Positions 11,096-21,298 are shown, counted from the stretch's first letter. The stretch: DNA of 64,000 nucleotides from Mangrovibacter plantisponsor (GCF_003182475.1 NZ_QGTS01000020.1:18894-82893), one strand, 5' to 3'. The notes: generated by a model from the letters alone, not told the origin. Made by a program: numbers and translations.

Positions 11096-11911
11096 TCAGA
11101 CGTTATAGAGTGCCAGAAGTTCGTCTACTTTCTTGCGCGTGCCGCCGTTACTGCTGATGCTGCGCCGAACTTTTACAGGCAACAGCATACTAGCCAGCCT
11201 GTACCATTCCCGCGTCAATATCGTGTCATGATTAGAGATCAACACAGGAACGCGTTTTTGCCGCAACTTTTCAGCCAGACAAGCCAAATGCTGTTGTTGT
11301 TCGGCATTAAAACTGTTGGTGTGATATGCCGTAAAGTTTGCTGTTTCTGACAAAGGCGTGTACGGCGGATCACAATAGACAACCGCACCTTTCACTGCCC
11401 TGGCCATGCTGGAATCGTAAGACTCACAGACAAACTCAGCCCGCTGAGCTTTTTCTGCGAACAAAAACAATTCATCTTCGGGGAAATAAGGTTTCCTGTA
11501 ACGCCCGAAGGGAACATTAAATTCACCACGCAGATTATACCGGCACAAACCATTGTACCCATGGCGGTTCAGATACAAAAAAAGTAATGCCCGCTGAAAT
11601 GGGTCAGTGCTTTTGTTAAACGTGTCACGTAATACGTAATAACGTTCAGCACAGTTGTTTTCTGGAACAAAAAAAACTTTTGCTTCAGTAACATACTCCT
11701 CTGTACGTGTCTTAACGATGTTGTACAGACTAATCAGATCGCTGTTGATATCTGCGAGGAGATAACGAGAGTACTCTGTATTCAGGAAGACAGAACCCGC
11801 CCCGACAAAAGGCTCAATCAGGTACTCGCCTTCGGGGAGATGACGTTTAATGTCATCGAGCAGGGGGTATTTCCCCCCTGCCCACTTCAGAAAAGCGCGA
11901 TGTTTTTTCAT
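11096..11911 (-). CDS. dam: DNA adenine methyltransferase Dam (GATC)
   Basis: This S-adenosylmethionine-dependent N6-adenine methyltransferase modifies GATC sites for mismatch repair strand choice and for SeqA-controlled replication. The AdoMet motif is EPFVGAGSVFLN near residue 33 and the catalytic DPPY is at 181-184. SSNGGTRKKVDELLALY is the conserved C-terminal segment. It has 271 residues against 278 in E. coli and ends at ALYNV, so a short tail is missing. Its place between damX and rpe is conserved. Confidence 0.97.
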   Translation of the reverse strand: MKKHRAFLKWAGGKYPLLDDIKRHLPEGEYLIEPFVGAGSVFLNTEYSRYLLADINSDLISLYNIVKTRTEEYVTEAKVFFVPENNCAERYYVLRDTFNKSTDPFQRALLFLYLNRHGYNGLCRYNLRGEFNVPFGRYRKPYFPEDELFLFAEKAQRAEFVCESYDSSMARAVKGAVVYCDPPYTPLSETANFTAYHTNSFNAEQQQHLACLAEKLRQKRVPVLISNHDTILTREWYRLASMLLPVKVRRSISSNGGTRKKVDELLALYNV

Positions 11912-11976
11912 GCTGTATGACTAAATTACCTTCTCCCGCTGTGGAGAAGCTCCGACAGCATCCTGCGCTTTATACA

Positions 11977-13218
11977 CTATTTAAGATCAGCCTGAACCTG
12001 GTGAATGGGTTTGGTCCAGGGGTTTTTCGCCTGTACATCCGCAGGGAGCGATGATACTGCGCGTTTGGCATCATCGCGATTTGCATAAATACCGCTTACC
12101 AGAACATACCAGGGTTGGCCATTACGCGTTGTCTTGTACACAACATAATCTTTAAGCTGCTCTTTTTTAGCCCAGGATGACAAGTTTGCTTCGTTAGAAG
12201 AGCTGCTTAATTGCAAGGTGTAATGACTACCTGGCGCTGATTTCAAAGCATTGACATTGCCAATAGTACCGCCAGAAGTTACAGCAGGTGCAGGCGTCGT
12301 TTTTGCTACCGCCACATGCTCCTCAACAACTGGTGCAGAACGAACTGGCTCAGCCTTCTTCACAACCGGTGCAGGTTCTCGGGTTTTCACCGGCGCAGGC
12401 TCTGTTACCTTCGCTGTTTTTGTCCTGGCTGGTTGAGAAGGCTCAATGACCACTTCGCGGCGTGTTTTTGCCGGCTCAGTGTGACGCACGGTGCGCTCCG
12501 GTGCAGCCACAGGTGAAGACTTACCATTCACAGGGGCGACCGTTGCGGGTTCCGTCGGCAGGGTTGAACTCGCAACAACGTTATTAATTTGCCCTTGTTG
12601 CTGAGTCAGAGCGGTATTGAGATCACCCGGCACATCCACGCGTTGTTCCGCATTATTAGCGGGTTGCGCAGGGTCAATAGCCTGCGAAGGCGTCGATGAA
12701 ACGGGTGGGACAGAGATTTCTTGTGGTGCATTGTTGCTCTGAGCAACCTGACCATTGTTGTCTGCTACGGGTGCAGGAGTATTATTTTCCTGTGAAGCAG
12801 AACCGGAGAGATCGATACTTTTTTCACCACCAGAGGCAGCCGCAGAGGATGAATCGCTGGGCGACTTGGGTGATTGCAGTGCAGAACCAATCCCCAAAAT
12901 CAGCACCAACAGAACCAGTATCCCCACCCCCATCATAATATGCTGGCGTGAAACTGGGCCTTTAGAAGGAGCAGACTTCATTTTTTTACGCTTAGGTGGG
13001 CGACGCGCGGGTTGTTCCCCACTTTCATCAACCTCATCATACTCCTGCGCATCGCTGTCACGCCGTGAACGCGATGGACGGCGCTCATCTGCATCAATAT
13101 CTACATCATCCATGTTGATACTGGGCTCATTGTCATAGTCTGCAGACTGGCGTGAGCGGCCAGGATGACGGTCGCTGGGATCTGGTTTCAGACCGTCTTC
13201 CGGTTTTAATTCATCCAT
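11977..13218 (-). CDS. damX: cell division protein DamX (SPOR domain)
   Basis: This bitopic inner-membrane protein joins the division septum by binding denuded peptidoglycan. An acidic and basic cytoplasmic N-terminus (1-90) is followed by one membrane helix at about 94-113, a long low-complexity periplasmic linker rich in Pro, Ala, Val and Glu (about 115-320), and a C-terminal SPOR domain from about 330 ([14 protein letters not shown] to [20 protein letters not shown]). It has 413 residues against 428 in E. coli; the length difference falls in the linker. It lies between aroB and dam in the conserved cluster. Confidence 0.95.
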   Translation of the reverse strand: MDELKPEDGLKPDPSDRHPGRSRQSADYDNEPSINMDDVDIDADERRPSRSRRDSDAQEYDEVDESGEQPARRPPKRKKMKSAPSKGPVSRQHIMMGVGILVLLVLILGIGSALQSPKSPSDSSSAAASGGEKSIDLSGSASQENNTPAPVADNNGQVAQSNNAPQEISVPPVSSTPSQAIDPAQPANNAEQRVDVPGDLNTALTQQQGQINNVVASSTLPTEPATVAPVNGKSSPVAAPERTVRHTEPAKTRREVVIEPSQPARTKTAKVTEPAPVKTREPAPVVKKAEPVRSAPVVEEHVAVAKTTPAPAVTSGGTIGNVNALKSAPGSHYTLQLSSSSNEANLSSWAKKEQLKDYVVYKTTRNGQPWYVLVSGIYANRDDAKRAVSSLPADVQAKNPWTKPIHQVQADLK

Positions 13219-13308
13219 TTAACACCCCATTCAAAGGCGAAGAGTGTTAATACCTCATTCGCCCGAAGTTAAAGGCCACTTTGGGTGGCTAATCTCATGT
13301 CTTTGTAA

Positions 13309-14397
13309 TCACGCCTGAAGGCAATCTGTGATAGCACTGAGAACAAGGTCGTGCGATACGCCTGCCCGTACTTCACTTTTACCAATAGCCAACGGAAGAA
13401 CCAGGCGTAGTTCTCCCGCCAGAACTTTCTTATCCCGCATCATATGCGGCATATATGCAACCGGATCCATACTTTCCGGGCCGGTTACCGGCAACCCTGC
13501 ACGCTTAAGGAGTGTAATGATACGTAGCGTATCTACTTCACTAAACTGCCCCAGGCGCTGAGCTGTACGAGCGGCCATTACCATTCCCGCAGAAACGGCT
13601 TCACCATGCAACCAGTTTCCGTACCCCATTTCAGCTTCAATGGCGTGCCCGAAAGTATGACCAAGGTTAAGTAAAGCACGTTGGCCACTTTCACGCTCAT
13701 CGGCGGCCACCACTTCAGCCTTCAGCTCACAGCAACGGCGGATACAGTAAGACATTGCCGCAGGCTCCAGTGCCACCAAAGCATCCAGGTTATTCTCCAG
13801 CCAGTTGAAGAAATCAGCATCAAGAATAATCCCGTATTTAATCACTTCAGCAAGACCAGATGCTAATTCACGGGGAGGTAACGTTTTCAGACAATCGATA
13901 TCAATGACAACTGACGCAGGTTGATAAAATGCGCCAATCATATTTTTTCCAAGAGGGTGGTTTACCGCTGTTTTACCACCAACAGATGAGTCAACCTGGG
14001 AAAGCAACGTTGTGGGAACCTGAATAAAACGAACACCACGTTGATAACTTGCTGCAGCGAAACCGGTCAAATCACCAATCACACCGCCCCCCAGGGCTAC
14101 CAGTGTGGTATCCCGACCATGGGGTTTTTCAAGCAATGCGGTAAAAACTGAGTCAAGTACTGACAGGCTCTTGTACTGTTCACCGTCTGGCAGGATAACG
14201 ACATCGACGTTAACCCCAGCCTGTTCAAGCAAGTGCCGAACCCGGTCAAGATAAAGTGGCGCCAGGGTTTCATTTGTCACAAGCATCACTTGCTCACCTG
14301 ATTTCAGGGGCCAGAAAGAAGCGGATTCATTAAATAACCCTGATGCGATGGTAATTGGGTAGCTACGCTCCCCTAATGTCACCGTTAACCTTTCCAT
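13309..14397 (-). CDS. aroB: 3-dehydroquinate synthase AroB
   Basis: This NAD- and zinc-dependent enzyme forms 3-dehydroquinate from DAHP, the second step of the shikimate pathway. Motifs are the DGEQYKS turn, the nucleotide loop [14 protein letters not shown] near 100, [21 protein letters not shown], and the metal-binding histidines in [11 protein letters not shown] and HGEAVSAG. Its 362 residues equal the E. coli length. It follows aroK by 59 bases in the same direction, so two successive steps of aromatic biosynthesis sit together with damX-dam-rpe-gph-trpS downstream. Confidence 0.97.
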   Translation of the reverse strand: MERLTVTLGERSYPITIASGLFNESASFWPLKSGEQVMLVTNETLAPLYLDRVRHLLEQAGVNVDVVILPDGEQYKSLSVLDSVFTALLEKPHGRDTTLVALGGGVIGDLTGFAAASYQRGVRFIQVPTTLLSQVDSSVGGKTAVNHPLGKNMIGAFYQPASVVIDIDCLKTLPPRELASGLAEVIKYGIILDADFFNWLENNLDALVALEPAAMSYCIRRCCELKAEVVAADERESGQRALLNLGHTFGHAIEAEMGYGNWLHGEAVSAGMVMAARTAQRLGQFSEVDTLRIITLLKRAGLPVTGPESMDPVAYMPHMMRDKKVLAGELRLVLPLAIGKSEVRAGVSHDLVLSAITDCLQA

Positions 14398-14456
14398 GAC
14401 GCCGTTACCTTTTGTTGTGTATTACCCCTGCCGGGCTACGTTCACATCAACTGAAA

Positions 14457-14978
14457 TTAGTTACTTTCCAGCATGTTAATTATTTGATTAGCAACAACCT
14501 TTGCGCTTTGATCGTCAGTGCGAATGACAACATCGGCAATCTCTTCATACAGAGGATTGCGCTCATCCGCCAACGCTTCGAGAACTTCCCGAGGGGGCAT
14601 GTCTACCTGGAGTAACGGACGTTTTTTGTCACGTTGCGTACGCGCCAGCTGTTTTTCAATGGTGGTTTCCAGATACACCACAACACCGCGCGCAGAGAGA
14701 CGATTACGCGTTTCACGAGACTTCACAGACCCGCCGCCGGTAGCCAGGACAATACCCTGCTTTTCGGTCAGCTCATTGATAATTTTTTCTTCGCGCTCGC
14801 GAAAACCCTGTTCGCCTTCAACGTCAAAAACCCAACCGACATCGGCTCCAGTACGTTTCTCAATTTCTTGATCGGAATCGAAAAATTCCATATTGAGCTG
14901 TTGAGCCAATTGCCGCCCAATAGTGCTTTTGCCGGCACCCATAGGCCCAACCAGAAAGATATTGCGTTTCTCTGCCAT
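14457..14978 (-). CDS. aroK: shikimate kinase I AroK
   Basis: This enzyme phosphorylates shikimate to shikimate 3-phosphate. The P-loop GPMGAGKST is near residues 11-19, followed by [16 protein letters not shown] (substrate Asp) and [14 protein letters not shown]. The ATG at 14978 ([11 protein letters not shown]) gives 173 residues, the family length; a start 20 codons upstream adds an unrelated leader. The ribosome site is weak. It is the first gene of the aroK-aroB-damX-dam-rpe-gph-trpS series. Confidence 0.97.
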   Translation of the reverse strand: MAEKRNIFLVGPMGAGKSTIGRQLAQQLNMEFFDSDQEIEKRTGADVGWVFDVEGEQGFREREEKIINELTEKQGIVLATGGGSVKSRETRNRLSARGVVVYLETTIEKQLARTQRDKKRPLLQVDMPPREVLEALADERNPLYEEIADVVIRTDDQSAKVVANQIINMLESN

Positions 14979-15280
14979 TTTTTCGGTACTACTAAGACAA
15001 TTCGTTAATGATAAACCCACCATGCAACGTCCGGGCACGGCAGGAAATGAACTGAAACCTCTTATGCGATAGTGCGAGAGTCAGACTAAAAATTATCTCA
15101 ACACTCAAGGTGGTTTGGCAACCGAATAAATTACTACTTCGCGGATATCCCCAGAACAAGCCCTGAGCCTGAAGCGGCCCGGCCCCACCTAAAACCGGTA
15201 CATCTTGTATGATAATTCCAGCCTCAGGTCAAACACCATGACGGGTTTAACTAAACTTATTTGTATACATCTTTTATTTG
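14979..15280. other. aroK upstream region, no gene
   Basis: These 302 bases separate hofQ from aroK, both leftward. They must hold the aroK promoter region, but I could not assign a clear -35/-10 pair. No good terminator for the hof operon was seen. Confidence 0.4.
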
Positions 15281-16495
15281 TCAGATTTCTGCCAGATGCG
15301 TGGTGATAAAAACAACCAGCTCCCGGCGCTCATCTTCTTTTATTTGATGGCGAAATAAACCGCCAATCAATGGAATAGATCCAAGAACAGGGACCTGAGC
15401 CACACCATCACGTTGTTTATGCTGAAAAATACCGCCAAGAACAATGGTATCGCCATGGCGTACATCAATGCGGGTTTCTATTTCCTGTTTATCTATAGCC
15501 ATAACATCGCCCTCCGCACGCTGTAAAACCTGACCAGGGGCATTCTGAGTGATACGTAAATTCAGGCGTACCCGTTTATCTGGCAGCACTACAGGGGTGA
15601 CTTCCAGCCCCAGAACCGCTTCTTTAAACTCAATAGTCGCTGCCGAAGAATCCGTACCTGAGGTCTGGTAGGGAATTTCACTCCCTTGCTTAATACTGGC
15701 CGGTTGCTGATGTGCAGTAATCAGGCGTGGGCGTGCAATAATATCCAGTTGCTGGCGTTGTTCCAGAGCCGACAACTCCAGCGCCAATAAATTACTGTCC
15801 ACCCGGCCAATATTAAACCCAAGACTGGTACCGCCCCCGGTAACCGCCAGTTCTGCAGAGCCTGAAACCTGCCGGGAGCTCCCTTGCCACTTCACGCCCA
15901 GTTCCTGCAAACTTTGCTGGTTGATAGTCACGATATGAGCCGCCAGTTCAACCTGGCCTAATGGTAAATCCAGTAACTCAACCAGTGCCTGTACGCGGTC
16001 GAGAGCCTGTTGTGTATCATTTAGCATCAACCTGCTGGTGCGCTTATCGACCACCATAGACCCGGAGCCGGACAGGCCGTTATCACCCAGTTCACGAATG
16101 GCAGAAGCTACCCGCTCGACATCAGCATGCTGTACAACAAAAACGGACTGCTTTTGCGGCAGGCGAGCCTGCTGCTGCGCTTTTTCTTCCCTCTGCGCCT
16201 GGCGCTGCTGGTTGGCCCATTCACGCGTATTAATACGCAAAATATTGCCCTGCACTTTTCCTTCCAGTTCGGCAATTTCAAGTACTACGGAAAGCGCCTG
16301 TTCCCAGGGGACATCCACCAGCCGTAATGACACCAACCGTTCACCTCCGTTCGCGATCACAACATTGAGCTGCCTGCCCTGCGCAAGCGCCTGCAACACC
16401 TGAGCCACTGGCACATGGTCAACCACCAGGGAAACCGGTGTGGCGCCACACCAGGCTGACCACAAAAATACCAGGCTCACCAGCCATCCCTTCAT
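15281..16495 (-). CDS. hofQ: secretin-like protein HofQ (PilQ/ComE family)
   Basis: This outer-membrane secretin homologue belongs to the DNA-uptake / type IV pilus-like set; in E. coli the set is needed to use extracellular DNA as a nutrient. A signal peptide (about 1-18, ending WCGA) is followed by the STN-type domain (VSLVVDHVPVAQVLQALAQ), N-domains, and the secretin core with VELAAHIVTINQQSLQELGVKW, ARPRLITAHQQPASIKQGSEIPYQ and the C-terminal VPVLGSIPLIGGLFR. It has 404 residues against 412 in E. coli. The start overlaps the hofP stop by four bases (ATGA). Confidence 0.93.
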   Translation of the reverse strand: MKGWLVSLVFLWSAWCGATPVSLVVDHVPVAQVLQALAQGRQLNVVIANGGERLVSLRLVDVPWEQALSVVLEIAELEGKVQGNILRINTREWANQQRQAQREEKAQQQARLPQKQSVFVVQHADVERVASAIRELGDNGLSGSGSMVVDKRTSRLMLNDTQQALDRVQALVELLDLPLGQVELAAHIVTINQQSLQELGVKWQGSSRQVSGSAELAVTGGGTSLGFNIGRVDSNLLALELSALEQRQQLDIIARPRLITAHQQPASIKQGSEIPYQTSGTDSSAATIEFKEAVLGLEVTPVVLPDKRVRLNLRITQNAPGQVLQRAEGDVMAIDKQEIETRIDVRHGDTIVLGGIFQHKQRDGVAQVPVLGSIPLIGGLFRHQIKEDERRELVVFITTHLAEI

Positions 16496-16815
16496 GTTTC
16501 GTTCCTCCCTGAAGGCAGTAAAATATGCTCAGGTGCCGAACACACTGCCACCCGGCGGACTACCATTTGGTGTTCGGAAACCGGGCCAACAAGCCAGCTA
16601 TCGCCCAGTGCATCTCCCTCCACCACACGTAACCACCGCCCACTGCCCGCACTGACAATGCCTTGTAGCATTGTTCCCTGGCGTACTACTCCCATAAAAC
16701 GCCATTCATCCGGTACATCTGACGAACAGGTTGTTGTCAGTGGAACGAATGGATTTCGCAATTCACTACTGACCAGCACAGGCACCCACAACATCAACAA
16801 CATTATCTGACGCAT
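16492..16815 (-). CDS. hofP: HofP, PilP-like pilot/connector protein
   Basis: This is a short PilP-like periplasmic protein thought to link the inner-membrane PilMNO-type platform to the secretin. An N-terminal hydrophobic stretch (MRQIMLLMLWVPVLVS) is followed by ELRNPFVPL, typical of PilP proteins, and a small beta domain (WRFMGVVRQGTMLQGIVSAG, RWLRVVEGDALGD). It has 107 residues, somewhat shorter than E. coli HofP. GGAG lies seven bases before the ATG at 16815. The start overlaps hofO by 50 bases. Identification rests on both context and the RNPF signature. Confidence 0.85.
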   Translation of the reverse strand: MRQIMLLMLWVPVLVSSELRNPFVPLTTTCSSDVPDEWRFMGVVRQGTMLQGIVSAGSGRWLRVVEGDALGDSWLVGPVSEHQMVVRRVAVCSAPEHILLPSGRNET

Positions 16816-17296
16816 CCATCATCTCCAGTTCCAGCTTCACGCTAACCTGCTCACCTTCATCAGCCTGCAACTGGAACCCTAATAACCTGACCGGTTCACC
16901 AGCCAGTGCCGTGAATAACTGCGAAACACCCTCCCAGGGCAAGGACAAATTCAGTTCGGCTTTACCACCATCTCCCTGTATCCCCCAGCGTAATATTATT
17001 CCTCCCACATCGCGGCTAAAACGCTGGGCGGAAAATACCGTGGCAGACTGCTCAGCACATAAATGCTGTTGTTCCAGTTCAGACACTTTTTGGCGTAACC
17101 GTAACCAGTGAGCCTGTTGTTGTTGCCATTGAGTACGCTGAATATTTAATTGCACACCAGAATCTGCAATCTGTTGTGTTACCGGAACAATCCAAATCAA
17201 CCAGCCAATACCAGTACAAACCGCCATCAGCACAAACAAAAGCACTGCCTTTCTGGGGCCGGAAAGTGCCAGCCAGTGTTCAACTATCAATGTCAT
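16766..17296 (-). CDS. hofO: HofO, PilO-like inner-membrane protein
   Basis: This is a PilO-like bitopic protein of the inner-membrane platform. A single membrane helix (about residues 17-38, LLFVLMAVCTGIGWLIWIVPV) is followed by a coiled-coil segment rich in Gln (QRTQWQQQQAHWLRLRQKV) and a small ferredoxin-like domain. I favour the ATG at 17296 (176 residues), which places the helix near the N-terminus and overlaps hofN by 17 bases; an ATG 14 codons upstream is possible. It is longer than E. coli HofO (about 146) and poorly conserved, as usual for this family. Confidence 0.8.
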   Translation of the reverse strand: MTLIVEHWLALSGPRKAVLLFVLMAVCTGIGWLIWIVPVTQQIADSGVQLNIQRTQWQQQQAHWLRLRQKVSELEQQHLCAEQSATVFSAQRFSRDVGGIILRWGIQGDGGKAELNLSLPWEGVSQLFTALAGEPVRLLGFQLQADEGEQVSVKLELEMMDASDNVVDVVGACAGQ

Positions 17297-17825
17297 CCTT
17301 TTCACCCTGTAGGGTAAATCCAAAGTGAATCTCGCCATTACGCCGGGTGATATGGTTAACTTTTAGTTGGTGAAACCCAGGCCAGGCCGCCAGTACTGTT
17401 TCACAGGCCAGTGTGCCCTCAGCCGATAGCCCAACCCCTTCAACCGACAGAGTGTTATGTTGCACAACCAGCTCAGTAATCCAGGTATCTTCCGGTAACT
17501 GCTGGCTGAGATACACCAGGCTCTGCTGCCAGTGGTGCAAGTTTTGTTGGCGCTTTTTCATGGCGTCACTGCTCTGGCGTATCTGTGCTAACTGGGCAAG
17601 CTTTGCTTCCAGCCCGGCTACCGCATGTTGCTGCCGGTTATTTAAAGCGGGGAATGGCGCAGCCATACTCTTATGAACACGCAAACTGGCATGCAAAGGC
17701 TGAACAACAATTACCAGGGTAATGCCGACACAGCACAGTGCGATAAATAAGTACCGCCCCCACAGCCAGAACAACGACTTGCGCCGCTGAGCCCGCCACG
17801 GCAAAAAATTCAGCGAGCCACTCAT
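17280..17825 (-). CDS. hofN: HofN, PilN-like inner-membrane protein
   Basis: This is a PilN-like protein. The short cytoplasmic N-terminus keeps the PilN signature NFLPWRAQRR, which in PilN contacts PilM. A membrane helix follows at about 25-45, then a coiled coil (ALNNRQQHAVAGLEAKLAQL) and a C-terminal alpha/beta domain. It has 181 residues. Its ATG overlaps the hofM stop in ATGA, so translation is coupled through hofMN. Confidence 0.88.
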   Translation of the reverse strand: MSGSLNFLPWRAQRRKSLFWLWGRYLFIALCCVGITLVIVVQPLHASLRVHKSMAAPFPALNNRQQHAVAGLEAKLAQLAQIRQSSDAMKKRQQNLHHWQQSLVYLSQQLPEDTWITELVVQHNTLSVEGVGLSAEGTLACETVLAAWPGFHQLKVNHITRRNGEIHFGFTLQGEKDDIDS

Positions 17826-18631
17826 GCCGGATACCTCCCCAGCGCCAACCCCAGCGCAATGACAAATGGGCCGATGTTCTCAGGCAAAGGGGGAGCTACC
17901 AGATGGAGTACGTGATACGGATCCAGCCACTCTTGCGATGGTTCCGTTCGCACCTCATGCGGCCCACAGAAATGAATATGCTCAGCCTCGCACCCCAACC
18001 GGGCCAATAAACCAGGTACGCCAGCCACATCGGAAAACCGCGTGGAACCCCATTGTTGAGGGCCATACCATAACCAGTCCTGCTGACTGCGATAGATAAC
18101 CCAGGCGTTGTCTCCCTCCTGAGCCTGATACGGAGCCAGTGCCAGCGCATCAGGAGTAATTGCGCTCAGGTGACACTGACTCTGGGTAAAGTACTCCTGC
18201 AAACGTGCCACTTCGTCTGCCGGAGCAGTAACAACACTGACATGCTTGCTGCCAGCACTGGCAACATAGTCCCAGCACAATTGGCTGGCAGGCATATCCA
18301 GTTGTTGTGCTGCCATTTGACCGATATAGCGGCAGGTATCTGACTCAGTCATCGCCATGGCAGGTAATACCAGTTGCTGTTGGAGCGTACGCCCGGCGGG
18401 GATTCCTACCCGAATACGGTACCCGGCAGGTAACGAGCGCCTTAACTCCCCCAGCGCTGAAACGACATCAGCTTGCGGAGGCAGTTGTGTATCAGCCGGT
18501 GAATGATGAGACATAGGCCATTCCCACCAGCCGCGCAACTGCCACCCATAACGCCGGTGTTGAACAGCCACCGCCCGAAGACTGTCTCGCTGAATATCCA
18601 CCCCCACCTGCCACTGCGCTGCTGGACGCAT
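17822..18631 (-). CDS. hofM: HofM, PilM-like actin-fold protein
   Basis: This is a PilM-like cytoplasmic protein with an actin-like fold and the first gene of the hofMNOPQ operon. The start VGVDIQRDSLRAVAVQ matches the PilM/FtsA N-terminal phosphate-1 strand. It has 269 residues against 259 in E. coli. It is divergent from mrcA with a 117-base gap, the conserved arrangement. In E. coli these genes are under CRP and Sxy control; I did not find a clear CRP-S site in the gap. Confidence 0.88.
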   Translation of the reverse strand: MRPAAQWQVGVDIQRDSLRAVAVQHRRYGWQLRGWWEWPMSHHSPADTQLPPQADVVSALGELRRSLPAGYRIRVGIPAGRTLQQQLVLPAMAMTESDTCRYIGQMAAQQLDMPASQLCWDYVASAGSKHVSVVTAPADEVARLQEYFTQSQCHLSAITPDALALAPYQAQEGDNAWVIYRSQQDWLWYGPQQWGSTRFSDVAGVPGLLARLGCEAEHIHFCGPHEVRTEPSQEWLDPYHVLHLVAPPLPENIGPFVIALGLALGRYPA

Positions 18632-18663
18632 CTCATCTTCCTCCCTGACCTAAAAGTAAAAAT

Positions 18664-18688
18664 GGCATATCAAAGCGCTCTTGATGCC
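18664..18688. repeat. imperfect palindrome between hofM and mrcA
   Basis: GGCA-TA-TCAA is inverted as TTGA-TGCC around the self-complementary centre AGCGCT. It lies in the 117-base divergent intergenic region and could be an operator or part of a promoter. A -10-like TATACT (18691-18696) directly follows in the mrcA direction. Confidence 0.4.
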
Positions 18689-18748
18689 TTTATACTACCG
18701 CCCGGTTGTTTATAAACTGCCCAACAGAAACCAGATGAGAAAAGCTCA

Positions 18749-21298
18749 GTGAAGTTCGTAAAGTATTTATTGTTCTTTGTTATTGCTTGCATTTTATTGG
18801 GTGCTGGCTCGATTTATGGCTTATACAAATACATAGAGCCGCAGTTGCCCGATGTTGCGACGCTTAAAGATGTCAAACTCCAGACTCCCATGCAGGTGTA
18901 CAGCACCGATGGTGAATTGATTGCGCAATTTGGTGAAAAGCGGCGGATACCGTTGCACCTGGACCAAATTCCGCCGGAGTTAGTGAAAGCGTTTATTGCG
19001 ACTGAAGACAGTCGTTTTTATGAACACCACGGCATTGATCCTGTGGGGATTTTCCGTGCAGCCAGCGTGGCTCTGTTTTCCGGGCATGCTACCCAGGGTG
19101 CCAGTACGATTACGCAACAGCTTGCACGTAACTTCTTCCTGAGCCCGGAAAAAACGCTCGACCGTAAAATTAAAGAAGCGTTTTTGGCTATCCGTATTGA
19201 ACAGTTGCTGAGTAAAGATGAAATTCTTGAACTTTACCTCAACAAAATTTATCTCGGTTACCGTGCTTACGGCGTGGGTGCAGCCGCTCAGGTCTACTTT
19301 GGTAAGGATGTCAGCCAGCTAACATTAAGTGAAATGGCGGTCATTGCCGGGTTGCCGAAAGCACCTTCCACATTTAACCCTCTTTATTCTGTCGACCGTG
19401 CAACAGCCCGCCGTAATGTGGTTTTGAGCCGCATGCTCAGCGAAGGCTATATCACACAGGCACAATATAATGATGCCGTCACACAGCCGATAGAAGCGAA
19501 TTACCATGGCCCACAAATTGCCTTCTCAGCACCTTATTTGGCTGAAATGGTTCGCCAGGAAATGGTTCGGCGCTATGGCGATAATGCTTATACCGATGGT
19601 TACAAAGTCTATACCACCGTTAGCCGTCGTTTACAGCAAGCCGCTCAGGATGCCCTGCGAACCAATGTAATTAACTACGACATGCGCCATGGCTACCGTG
19701 GTCCGGAAACGGTGTTGTGGCGTATTGGTGAAACACCGTGGGATACCCAAAAAGAAATTGCGCTGTTACGTACACTGCCTAATTACGGCCCGTTGCACCC
19801 GGCTATAGTGAACAGTGCCACCCCAACGGAAGCAGTAGCGATACTCGCCGACGGAAGTGCAGTACGGTTAACTATGGATGGTGTTCGCTGGGCAAGGCCA
19901 TGGCGTTCAGATACCCAGCAAGGTGCCACGCCGCGAAAAGTGACCGATGTTCTTCAGGCGGGCCAGCAAATTTGGGTACGCCAGCAGGACGAAAACTGGT
20001 GGCTGGCTCAGGTACCAGCGGTAAACTCAGCGCTGGTTTCACTCAACCCACACGATGGTGCGGTAATGGCACTGGTGGGCGGGTTTGATTTCTACCAAAG
20101 TAAATTTAACCGCGCCACACAAGCTCTGCGCCAGGTAGGCTCTAACATTAAGCCGTTCCTGTACACCGCAGCAATGGATAAAGGCCTGACGTTAGCCAGT
20201 ATTTTGAATGACGTACCAATTTCACGTTGGGATGCTGGAGCCGGATCCGACTGGAGCCCGAAAAACTCCCCACCAACTTACGATGGCCCGATTCGCCTGC
20301 GCCAGGGCTTAGGTCAGTCGAAAAACGTGGTCATGGTACGCGCTATGCGTGCAATGGGTGTTGATTACGCGGCCGATTATCTGCAACGTTTTGGCTTCCC
20401 GTCACAGAACATTGTGCGCACCGAATCGCTGGCGCTGGGTTCAGCTTCTTTCACCCCATTGCAGGTAGTTCGTGGCTATGCCGTGATGGCAAATGGCGGC
20501 TTCCTGGTTGATCCTTACTTCATTAGTAAGATTGACGATGAGCAGGGAAACACGATTTTTGCAGCCAAACCACAGGTTGCCTGTGCCGACTGTAATCTGC
20601 CGGTCATTTATGGTGATACACCGAAATCGAATGTTCTGGAAAATCAGGACATGGAAGATGTTGCCACTTCTACCCAGCAGCAGAATGCTACAGTGCCGAT
20701 GCCTGAGCTTGAAAAAGTGGACGGGCAGGTTCCAACCGTGCAGTCTCAGGCTTATGCGCCTCATGTTATCAGCACCCCACTCTCGTTCCTTATCAAGAGT
20801 GCTCTCAACTCGAACATCTTTGGTGAACCGGGCTGGATGGGTACAGGCTGGCGCGCAGCACGGGACCTGAAACGTAATGATATCGGTGGGAAAACAGGGA
20901 CAACCAATAGCTCAAAAGATGCCTGGTTCTCTGGCTACGGCCCGGGTGTCGTCACATCAGTGTGGATAGGCTTTGACGATCATCGCCGCGACCTTGGGCG
21001 TACTACGCTCTCTGGCGCGATTAAGGACCAAATTTCAGGTTACGAAGGCGGTGCTAAAAGTGCACAACCCGCCTGGGATGATTACATGAAATCGGCTTTA
21101 GATGGTGTTGCAGAGCAACCACTCACCCCGCCACCGGGTGTGGTTACCGTGCGTATTGACCGTGCCACGGGGCAACTTGCCAGCGGCGGTAATAGCCGGG
21201 ATGAGTACTTTATTGATGGCACACAACCTACTCATCAGGCTGTACATGAAGTGGGCACAACTGTCATTGATAACGGTGAAACTCACGAACTCTTCTGA
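18749..21298 (+). CDS. mrcA: penicillin-binding protein 1A (bifunctional peptidoglycan synthase)
   Basis: This class A PBP polymerises glycan strands and cross-links peptides in the periplasm. An N-terminal membrane anchor (about 4-26) is followed by the GT51 domain with the catalytic Glu in ATEDSRFYEHHG (near 94) and GASTITQQLARN. An OB-like insert follows, then the transpeptidase with the SxxK serine in GSNIKPF (near 471), the SxN region QGLGQSKNVV and the KTGT motif in GGKTGTTNSS. It has 849 residues (E. coli 850). The start is GTG, giving the family N-terminus MKFVKYLLFF. It is transcribed away from hofM. Confidence 0.97.
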   Translation: MKFVKYLLFFVIACILLGAGSIYGLYKYIEPQLPDVATLKDVKLQTPMQVYSTDGELIAQFGEKRRIPLHLDQIPPELVKAFIATEDSRFYEHHGIDPVGIFRAASVALFSGHATQGASTITQQLARNFFLSPEKTLDRKIKEAFLAIRIEQLLSKDEILELYLNKIYLGYRAYGVGAAAQVYFGKDVSQLTLSEMAVIAGLPKAPSTFNPLYSVDRATARRNVVLSRMLSEGYITQAQYNDAVTQPIEANYHGPQIAFSAPYLAEMVRQEMVRRYGDNAYTDGYKVYTTVSRRLQQAAQDALRTNVINYDMRHGYRGPETVLWRIGETPWDTQKEIALLRTLPNYGPLHPAIVNSATPTEAVAILADGSAVRLTMDGVRWARPWRSDTQQGATPRKVTDVLQAGQQIWVRQQDENWWLAQVPAVNSALVSLNPHDGAVMALVGGFDFYQSKFNRATQALRQVGSNIKPFLYTAAMDKGLTLASILNDVPISRWDAGAGSDWSPKNSPPTYDGPIRLRQGLGQSKNVVMVRAMRAMGVDYAADYLQRFGFPSQNIVRTESLALGSASFTPLQVVRGYAVMANGGFLVDPYFISKIDDEQGNTIFAAKPQVACADCNLPVIYGDTPKSNVLENQDMEDVATSTQQQNATVPMPELEKVDGQVPTVQSQAYAPHVISTPLSFLIKSALNSNIFGEPGWMGTGWRAARDLKRNDIGGKTGTTNSSKDAWFSGYGPGVVTSVWIGFDDHRRDLGRTTLSGAIKDQISGYEGGAKSAQPAWDDYMKSALDGVAEQPLTPPPGVVTVRIDRATGQLASGGNSRDEYFIDGTQPTHQAVHEVGTTVIDNGETHELF

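Noticed and set aside
14634..15008. 124-codon + strand frame over aroK
   Set aside because: It is a shadow of aroK on the opposite strand.
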